Source: a virus. From it: DNA of 25,747 nt. The position numbers and the translations under genes were made by a program. This document shows, piece by piece, positions 20,529 to 25,747 of the stretch (positions are counted from its first letter, which is position 1; the number at the start of each line of letters is the position of its first letter). A model generated the notes under the pieces. That model was not told the DNA's origin and ran no database searches. It saw only the letters and a list, made by a program, of their open reading frames with translations. The stretch lies in the IMG/VR virus record IMGVR_UViG_3300008262_000662, positions 1 through 25,747 of that record. One strand, 5' to 3'.

Positions 20529-21122
20529 ATGAAACACGTCGGAAAAATGAAAAATAATAATGCCCCAGTTGCTATTGTTTTTCGAACACTTCCGGGTGAC
20601 CCTCACAGTTGTCTAGTAGTGGGTACCCAAGGGCTGGGGCCCACTAATCATGATGCTTTGATGAGTTTGATTGAAACTCCAGAAGCACAGAACGCAAATG
20701 AACTAGCAGACATACTAAGTGCCAGATTATTTCCAGATGGCAGTAATATGTTAGGTTGGCTACACACCAACAAAAACTTAAAAAAGGTTGCTACAAATGA
20801 AGTGGTGGTAACAGCTACTCCTCAATCAAGTGTTCCTTTAGATGAGTTGAATAAACTTATTGCAGAACAAAAAGGAATCACTTTAGAAGAGTTAGCTAAC
20901 GGTGAGGCGCCAAAATCATCTGAATCTAAAGTGACTGAAATTGCCAGCGTTACTGAAATGCCTGTTAATAAAGAATCAGAGATTCTTGATGACGGTGTTT
21001 TAGCAAAACGTTTGCGTAGTCAAGCAGATGCTATGTTTAAAGAAGCCCAAAGTTTAAGAAAACAAGCTGACGAATTAGACCCGCCTAAGAAAAAGACGAC
21101 TGTCAAAAAAGAAATAGCATAA
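20529..21122 (+). CDS. Conserved phage protein with coiled-coil C-terminus, unknown function (197 aa)
   Basis: AAGGA precedes ATG 20529. The N-terminal domain (MKHVGKMKNNNAPVAIVFRT, then LPGDPHSCLVVGT and DALMSLIETPEAQNANEL) resembles a family I recall from T4-like cyanophages, of unknown role. Residues 85-150 form a flexible Ser/Glu/Val-rich linker. Residues 155-197 (LAKRLRSQADAMFKEAQSL, then RKQADELDPPKKKT) are a charged heptad-like helix, so the protein probably oligomerises. A local GC-rich hairpin lies in the coding sequence at 20617-20646. Confidence 0.75.
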   Translation: MKHVGKMKNNNAPVAIVFRTLPGDPHSCLVVGTQGLGPTNHDALMSLIETPEAQNANELADILSARLFPDGSNMLGWLHTNKNLKKVATNEVVVTATPQSSVPLDELNKLIAEQKGITLEELANGEAPKSSESKVTEIASVTEMPVNKESEILDDGVLAKRLRSQADAMFKEAQSLRKQADELDPPKKKTTVKKEIA

Positions 21123-21134
21123 TAGGGGGTTACT

Positions 21135-21488
21135 ATTTCTAAAGCAATTCCCAGAAGAGTGAGAATAGTTTCTGGGCTAGATTCAAACTGGAAAGAAGTA
21201 CTTGAAGACGTATCATTACGAGCAATCCCAGTTAAATATATATCTAGCGTGGAACTACAACTCAGAGACGGCAGCTCATGCACTATTGACGTTGCATCAA
21301 AGTTGAATCTTGATTGGAGATCAAATTTGGACGAAGCTTCGAAAGAACTCGAAAGAATGATCGACGAGATATCTAACACCCAAGGAATCGAATTGGTCGA
21401 GTACTTGTTAGACTTTGATATGATCAAGAGTGAAGTTTCATTCACATCATCGAGGTTAGGAAATGAAAACAATAGCAATAATGGTTAG
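21135..21488 (+). CDS. Conserved phage protein with probable ATT start, unknown function (117 aa)
   Basis: The frame is open back to a TAG at 21123, with no ATG, GTG or TTG before the GTG at 21159. A strong AGGGGG (21124-21129) sits 5 bases before ATT 21135, and translation from there reads ISKAIPRRVRIVSGLDSNWK. This start keeps the basic N-terminal strand that I recall in related phage proteins. Starting at GTG 21159 would remove KAIPRR and has no good ribosome-binding site. The rest (VLEDVSLRAIPVKYISSVEL and a helical C-terminus) is an unknown alpha/beta domain. It overlaps the dihydrofolate reductase gene by 26 bases. Confidence 0.7.
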   Translation: MSKAIPRRVRIVSGLDSNWKEVLEDVSLRAIPVKYISSVELQLRDGSSCTIDVASKLNLDWRSNLDEASKELERMIDEISNTQGIELVEYLLDFDMIKSEVSFTSSRLGNENNSNNG

Positions 21489-21960
21489 TACTCCAACTGG
21501 TGGCCTAGGAATGAATGATAATCTTCCTTGGTTTCAATTGAGTATTCACACTGAAAATTTTGAAGAGATTGCCAAAGATCAGATAGTTCTTGTTGGGAGT
21601 TCTGCATTCAACAATCACAACTACTTACGCGGATCTGTTACGTATGTTTATTCTAAAAATGAAAATTTTCAAGAAACTGATTCATTAAAAAGAATTACTG
21701 GTGACGTACCCGAGGCAATAATTAATAAATTAAAAGCAGACCATCCAGATAAAAATATTATCATTGCAGGTGGAATAAGTGTTTTTGAAAAATTTTATGA
21801 TTTAATTGACGAATGGCGTGTCACAATCGTTGAAGACTTTGTTGTGTTCAATAGATATATTAATCTAACAGATATACAACACAAGTGGCCAAAGAGAAGA
21901 GTTGTTAGTTCAGGTCAGGATCTAAATCAAGTTTTTAACACATACCACTATTCGAAGTAA
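21463..21960 (+). CDS. frd: Dihydrofolate reductase-like protein (165 aa)
   Basis: Reduces dihydrofolate produced by thymidylate synthase, which is encoded next. The DHFR frame is visible: GGLGMNDNLPWFQLS (13-27) for the IG-x-x-LPW loop, VLVGSSAFNNHNY for the NADPH-binding strand normally MGRxTWES, and IIIAGGISVFEKFYDL (99-114) for the GG-x-x-hydrophobic NADPH loop. The acidic residue expected five residues after the Trp of LPW is not there (Ile27), with the nearest acid at E31. Length fits bacterial DHFR. AGGTTAGGAA precedes ATG 21463 inside the previous gene. Fold assignment is good; catalytic details are diverged. Confidence 0.83.
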   Translation: MKTIAIMVSTPTGGLGMNDNLPWFQLSIHTENFEEIAKDQIVLVGSSAFNNHNYLRGSVTYVYSKNENFQETDSLKRITGDVPEAIINKLKADHPDKNIIIAGGISVFEKFYDLIDEWRVTIVEDFVVFNRYINLTDIQHKWPKRRVVSSGQDLNQVFNTYHYSK

Positions 21961-21961
21961 T

Positions 21962-22834
21962 ATGGACAATTATCATAGTCTAATAGAAAAAATTTTAAAA
22001 GAAGGTTCAAAAAGAGAGGATCGAACTGGAGTTGGTACACTTAGTTTATTTGGTGAGCAACTTAAATTTGACCTTTCAAAAGGATTCCCAGCAATTACAA
22101 CCAAAAAACTTGCATGGAAAAGTGTAGCAAGTGAGTTACTTTGGTTTATACAAGGTAGTGGGGATGAAAGAAAATTAAAAGAATTACTTTATAATGATCC
22201 AAATAGTGATAAGAAGACTATTTGGACTCAAAATTTAGAAGCAGACTACTGGGTCAAACGTAGACATAAAAAACATGCACAAGACTTAGGTCGCATTTAT
22301 GGTGTACAGTGGCGCACATGGAGAGCGCCAGTATTTGGCGTTAACAAGATGGGCGTTAAGCACATTGACCAATTACAGCAATTAATTTCTGGCATTAAAG
22401 AAGATCCAACTGGACGTAGACATATTATTACTGCGTGGAACCCAGGGGAAATTGATTTGATGGCTTTGCCACCTTGTCATTGTTTTGCACAGTTTTATGT
22501 TAACAACGGCAAGCTCAGTTGCCAAATGTACCAGCGTAGTGCAGACATTTTCCTTGGAGTGCCTTTCAACATCGCTTCATACGCATTGTTCACGCATATG
22601 ATAGCACAAGCATGTGGTCTAACTGTTGGTGACTTGATCATCACATTTGGTGATGTTCACTTGTATTTGAATCATGTTGATCAAGCAAAAGAACAATTAT
22701 CAAGAAAACCATTTGCATACCCAACACTAAAACTAAACCCTGATGTTACAGACATCACAAAGTTTACTATGTCAGATATTGATTTGGTAAATTACGAAAG
22801 CCACGGCACAATTTCTGCGCCAATGGCTGTTTAA
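21962..22834 (+). CDS. td: Thymidylate synthase ThyA-type (290 aa)
   Basis: Makes dTMP from dUMP with methylene-tetrahydrofolate. Family motifs are complete: EDRTGVGTLSLFG (19-31), ELLWFIQG (58-65), DLGRIYGVQWRTW (108-120), the catalytic LPPCHCFAQFYV with C172, QMYQRSADIFLGVPFNIASY and FGDVHLYLNHV. No intron interrupts it, in contrast to the td gene of T4. It follows the DHFR gene with a TAATATG junction and no clear Shine-Dalgarno, so coupling is likely. The stop codon shares bases with the stop of the convergent tail-fibre gene. Confidence 0.97.
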   Translation: MDNYHSLIEKILKEGSKREDRTGVGTLSLFGEQLKFDLSKGFPAITTKKLAWKSVASELLWFIQGSGDERKLKELLYNDPNSDKKTIWTQNLEADYWVKRRHKKHAQDLGRIYGVQWRTWRAPVFGVNKMGVKHIDQLQQLISGIKEDPTGRRHIITAWNPGEIDLMALPPCHCFAQFYVNNGKLSCQMYQRSADIFLGVPFNIASYALFTHMIAQACGLTVGDLIITFGDVHLYLNHVDQAKEQLSRKPFAYPTLKLNPDVTDITKFTMSDIDLVNYESHGTISAPMAV

Positions 22835-24891
22835 AGAATTAGTGCTTCAATTACTTTAGGACCTTCGTCATCGGAGGTTTCTAAAGCTACAGCAAATACT
22901 CGACTAGCATGAGGTACAGCCATTGTTGCATAACCATTATCGGCTGCAATTAGGTCTTCACCTTTCTTGATACGACCAATAACTTTAACTGGCACACGAC
23001 CTTTTAGTGCTATATAAGTTCCGCCTTCAAGCTCACTGTTCATCATATAAGCAGGGTTAGCAGATACTACACCAATAGCACGACTTCCCCATGTACTAGC
23101 AGTAACTTCTTTCTCGCCACCAATTTTAACAACTGTGCCTACTTCATATTCTTGATCAGCTAGATATTTTTCTGCCAAGTCAGCAAAACGAGCAGAAGTG
23201 GCTACACCGTGCATGACGTTAACAAAGATATCACCAGCAACATCTCTAGCAACAATAGTTGAACCTACATTAGGTACTGAAGCAGATAAACCATTAAGTG
23301 TGTTAGCTGTTTCAGCGTTAGTTGCATTTGATGCAGATATACTGCCATCTGAATCTCTAATAACCACAGTATATGGTGCAGTGCCTATTGATCCTAATCG
23401 AGGAACGCCGTTTTGATCTAGTATTGCAGTTGCTTTATCTGCAATGCCTTTAAAATATCTTGCATATAAATCACCTGCGCTATCACGACAAGCAACTGTA
23501 TTAAAAAAACTAGAATTTGGACTTGCAGAATTTCCAATAAATCCTGCTAGTGGATTAGTAATGCCTGAAATTTTTAGTGCTGAAGCTGTTTCAGAAGTAC
23601 CAGAAAAAGCTCCTCTAAAAATAGTTGTTGCACCAGAAACATCAATAGCAACTTGATCAGGACCTGTTGCGTTAACGTTAACAACATTACCATAATGTGG
23701 TCCGTTTGATCTACCATTAAAAACAGGAACTAGTCCAGTAACGTTAATTACTTCAGTACCATCTGTTTTTAATATATTACCCCTAACATTACCAGTTAAA
23801 TTTCCTACAAATCCTTCACTAGCAGTCACGCTAGTTCCCACAACCCTACCTCTAAAAGCAGAATTATTTGGAGCAAGTGTTGGATCATCTATAGCATAAA
23901 AATTATTTGAATAAACATTTTTCCACTTTAGTGCCTGTGTTCCTAAATTATTTGTACTGTCTCTAATAGGAGTCATTTCAGATGCACTTACATTAATAAC
24001 TCTATTTAAAGAGCCATTATTAGTTACTGATAATATTATAGAATTTCCAGTTAAGTTAGAAATAAATCCTGTTCCAGAATTGTATCCAAAATAGAAGTTG
24101 TCTGACCCACCTATAAACATACCTCTCAAATTAGTGAATTGTCCATTGGTTGCAATGGTAGGTTCAATTCTTAATTTCAGATCGGTATTCATAATCTGTG
24201 AATTACCAACAGACTGTAAGAAATTACTTGCAGGATATTCAATAGAATTAATTAACAAAGACTCAGAAGTTTTAGCAACACCGCCAAAAGATACATTTGG
24301 AACAGATGATCTTGAAGGTAATGTTATACCTTTAAAGACTTTTGTAAAACCTGTTACAGGTGTTTGTTCTGAATTGATGTTAAACTCGTCTTTGCTAAAC
24401 ATAGCAATGACTGTTTCTCCAAAAACTGCCTGCAACACAGTTCTAAGATTTCCGCCATCATCAACTAGTCTTTTATTTGTCAACTGCGCGGCACTAGGGT
24501 TGGTCAATGGTGGACCAATCAGTTTGTGTTCTGATCCATCAAATATAAAAAATTGTCCAGTAGTTGTATTATACCATCCATCGCCAATCAATTGACCAGA
24601 AGGGGGTGAATTACCGTATTCAGTAGACGCTAGTGGTTTAAAATTTAAACCATTATAAACTTTTATCTTCTTAACAGTAGTGTCAAACCATAGTTGTCCA
24701 ATTACTTTGTTTGACGGCTCTACAGCATTTGCAAAATTTTCTAGTAAGAAAACTAGGCTTTGATTTAATGAAGATCCGTATCCAGCATAATTCTTTCCTG
24801 GCAGTTGTAGGTTCGTTGAAACGCTATCTACTGTTCCGTCTTGAATAGTAGCTAGGGTCTGACCGTTAAATTTCTTGATAGTGTATGGCAT
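22831..24891 (-). CDS. Tail-fibre-like virion protein with C-terminal processing-type domain (686 aa)
   Basis: N-terminal residues 1-60 (MPYTIKKFNGQTLATIQDGT, then LQLPGKNYAGYGSSLNQSLV) look like the virion-attachment part shared by fibre-like proteins of aquatic T4-like phages. The shaft carries repeated short fibre units: QLWFDTTVKKIKVYNG, GWYNTTTGQFFIFDG, NLTGN twice, and NLGTQALKWKNVYSNNF. The last ~115 residues (RFADLAEKYLADQEYEVGTV, then GVVSANPAYMMNSELEGGTY and ALKGRVPVKV) match a C-terminal domain common in such fibres, related to self-cleaving chaperone (Peptidase_G2-like) ends. It probably binds the host surface. It lies on the opposite strand from the early genes, with a late-type box upstream. 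Confidence 0.87.
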   Translation of the reverse strand: MPYTIKKFNGQTLATIQDGTVDSVSTNLQLPGKNYAGYGSSLNQSLVFLLENFANAVEPSNKVIGQLWFDTTVKKIKVYNGLNFKPLASTEYGNSPPSGQLIGDGWYNTTTGQFFIFDGSEHKLIGPPLTNPSAAQLTNKRLVDDGGNLRTVLQAVFGETVIAMFSKDEFNINSEQTPVTGFTKVFKGITLPSRSSVPNVSFGGVAKTSESLLINSIEYPASNFLQSVGNSQIMNTDLKLRIEPTIATNGQFTNLRGMFIGGSDNFYFGYNSGTGFISNLTGNSIILSVTNNGSLNRVINVSASEMTPIRDSTNNLGTQALKWKNVYSNNFYAIDDPTLAPNNSAFRGRVVGTSVTASEGFVGNLTGNVRGNILKTDGTEVINVTGLVPVFNGRSNGPHYGNVVNVNATGPDQVAIDVSGATTIFRGAFSGTSETASALKISGITNPLAGFIGNSASPNSSFFNTVACRDSAGDLYARYFKGIADKATAILDQNGVPRLGSIGTAPYTVVIRDSDGSISASNATNAETANTLNGLSASVPNVGSTIVARDVAGDIFVNVMHGVATSARFADLAEKYLADQEYEVGTVVKIGGEKEVTASTWGSRAIGVVSANPAYMMNSELEGGTYIALKGRVPVKVIGRIKKGEDLIAADNGYATMAVPHASRVFAVALETSDDEGPKVIEALIL

Positions 24892-24911
24892 AACAATTCT
24901 CTAATTTTCTA

Positions 24912-24919
24912 TATTTACC
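24912..24919 (-). promoter_or_regulatory. T4-late-type promoter box candidate (GGTAAATA) before the fibre gene
   Basis: On the minus strand the 29-nt gap before the fibre ATG reads CGGTAAATATAG near its start. GGTAAATA matches six of eight positions of TATAAATA, and the TAAATATAG portion is identical to that at 382-390 on the plus strand. A start near 24906 would give a short leader with an AGAG ribosome-binding site. Confidence 0.4.
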
Positions 24920-24920
24920 G

Positions 24921-25385
24921 TTAAATTACTTTCTTAGAAGCGAGGTCGTACTCATCAGAAGCAGAAATCCAAGTGTAAATATTAGGATTATTAGAATAAA
25001 CTGAAATTTTTTCGTTATGTTCTTCTCTAACCGCTTCCAAAAACTCTTTCATCTTCATAAAATCGTCAGTTTGGGGTATACCACTTTTATCTAACATATC
25101 AATAATTACATTAATTTGTTTGTGGATTGGGTACTGTTCCAATGCTTTTAAATTTGTAAAGTATCTAACTTGAGATTCTGAAATCACTGGTTTTTCAAAT
25201 CTAGATTTTACTGATCCATTATTAAAATCCCCATGCCAATACTCGCCGTTTTCTTCATCTATTTCTACTTGCTTTGTAAGAAATTGAGAGAGATCCATTA
25301 CTGATGTATCTACTTCGTCAGTAATTTCGCCTATCAACACACCTGTTGATTTTAAAAATAATAATTCTCTAATCTTTTTTGCCAT
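24921..25385 (-). CDS. Protein of unknown function upstream of the fibre gene (154 aa)
   Basis: ATG at 25385 shares one base with the stop of the oxygenase-like gene (TAATG), so the two are coupled. The N-terminus (KKIRELLFLKSTGVLIGEIT) looks like beta strands. The middle has EENGEYWHGDFNNGSVKSRF, and the C-terminal half is helical with charged residues (MKMKEFLEAVREEHNEKISV). No motif is recognised. The position between a 2OG oxygenase-like gene and a tail-fibre gene suggests a fibre assembly or virion role, which is inference only. Confidence 0.7.
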   Translation of the reverse strand: MAKKIRELLFLKSTGVLIGEITDEVDTSVMDLSQFLTKQVEIDEENGEYWHGDFNNGSVKSRFEKPVISESQVRYFTNLKALEQYPIHKQINVIIDMLDKSGIPQTDDFMKMKEFLEAVREEHNEKISVYSNNPNIYTWISASDEYDLASKKVI

Positions 25386-25738
25386 TATCTATATCCCCAA
25401 CTTAATACAAGGCTGTACTTTGGACATTCATTCTGCCCAATTTCAGTTACTTCATGTTCAATGTCTATTGGCATTTCTAAATACGCTCCTGGCTCTTCTT
25501 CGACTAAATTTGCCTTCCCATCCTGATCATACCAAATAAAATGTGGTTTATCACTTTGCAAATATATCAATTTAAATTTCCAATATCCACCAATACTATC
25601 CTTATGTCTTTGCAAATAATCACCTGGATCATATCTATTAATCACAAATGCATCTGCTGTTTTATCTTTTTCAGGTAACGTTTTAAAAATTGCTTCTTTT
25701 AATTCCTCACTCATATCAAAATAAAATAACGACTTCAT
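25385..25738 (-). CDS. 2-oxoglutarate/Fe(II)-dependent oxygenase-like protein (117 aa)
   Basis: A minimal double-stranded beta-helix fold of the prolyl-4-hydroxylase type. Iron ligands are visible as HxD (H45-K-D47 in GDYLQRHKDSIGGYWKF) and a distal His (H95 in MPIDIEHEVTEIG). The 2-oxoglutarate-binding basic residue is probably K107 in PKYSLVLSWG, where many relatives have Arg. At 117 residues it is short but holds the core. Aquatic T4-like phages often encode several such enzymes. Substrate is unknown; hydroxylation of a neighbouring fibre protein or of a nucleobase are both possible. Start ATG at 25738 lies 9 bases from the window end, so upstream signals are outside the view. Confidence 0.78.
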   Translation of the reverse strand: MKSLFYFDMSEELKEAIFKTLPEKDKTADAFVINRYDPGDYLQRHKDSIGGYWKFKLIYLQSDKPHFIWYDQDGKANLVEEEPGAYLEMPIDIEHEVTEIGQNECPKYSLVLSWGYR

Positions 25739-25747
25739 ATGACTGTC

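Noticed and set aside
20617-20646. TAGTGGG / CCCACTA inverted repeat in a GC-rich patch
   Set aside because: It is fully explained by coding sequence (GTQGLGPTNH) and has no T tract; no regulatory role can be supported.
24098-24595. Plus-strand open frame of 165 codons inside the fibre gene
   Set aside because: The minus-strand fibre frame is continuous and has clear fibre repeats; the plus frame has no ribosome-binding site or domain.
1-25747. tRNA genes, CRISPR arrays, insertion sequences, integrase or attachment sites
   Set aside because: No cloverleaf-like sequence ending in CCA, no regularly spaced repeats, no transposase or integrase motifs were found by reading both strands.

Overview
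This window looks like part of the genome of a strictly lytic, T4-type (tailed, contractile) bacteriophage, probably of the aquatic lineage related to the T4-like phages of cyanobacteria and pelagic proteobacteria. The evidence is a set of recognisable T4-core proteins: a family B DNA polymerase like gp43, a sliding clamp like gp45, an RNase H/flap nuclease, dihydrofolate reductase and thymidylate synthase. To these are added many small proteins that I recognise only as types conserved in aquatic T4-like phages. DNA is AT-rich, coding is almost gap-free with many ATGA or longer overlaps, and no tRNA, IS element, integrase or CRISPR array was seen. The host cannot be named from the sequence.

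Layout. (1) 1-1620: end of a probable late/structural module: a partial gene, a DUF3008-type gene and a Lys-rich gene carrying a perfect 101-bp duplication, closed by a terminator. (2) 1632-5835: replication/transcription module: a sigma70-like promoter, a DsbA-like DNA-binding protein, a small membrane protein, DNA polymerase with a hairpin next to its ribosome-binding site, and the sliding clamp. (3) 5837-14629: accessory region holding a 7-deazaguanine DNA-modification pathway: a DpdA-like transglycosylase, a QueD-like T-fold protein, GTP cyclohydrolase FolE and a QueE-like radical SAM enzyme. Interspersed are a GT-B glycosyltransferase, cupin, phosphoribosyltransferase, HIT protein, a secreted D,D-peptidase and several unknowns. 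(4) 14631-17432: RNase H among conserved unknown genes. (5) 17429-19956: a MoxR-type AAA+ ATPase and a VWA/HExxH protein, each with its own promoter. (6) 19972-22834: small unknown genes followed by dihydrofolate reductase and thymidylate synthase. (7) 22831-25738, on the minus strand: a tail-fibre-like protein, an unknown protein and a 2OG-Fe(II) oxygenase-like protein.

How the genes work together. FolE would convert GTP to dihydroneopterin triphosphate. The QueD-like and QueE-like proteins would carry this towards 7-carboxy-7-deazaguanine, and DpdA would exchange guanine in DNA for a deazaguanine, plausibly hiding phage DNA from restriction. No QueC is present in the window, and both the QueD-like and QueE-like proteins have unusual active-site residues, so the final base is uncertain. 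DHFR and thymidylate synthase supply dTMP for replication.

Regulation. Seven intergenic promoters share a TTGAC -35 box and an exact 17-bp spacer. Two of them (clamp and folE) share a 14-nt core inside the spacer. Two others place the -10 box only 6 nt before the ATG, which predicts leaderless mRNAs. T4-late-like TAAATA boxes precede probable structural genes.
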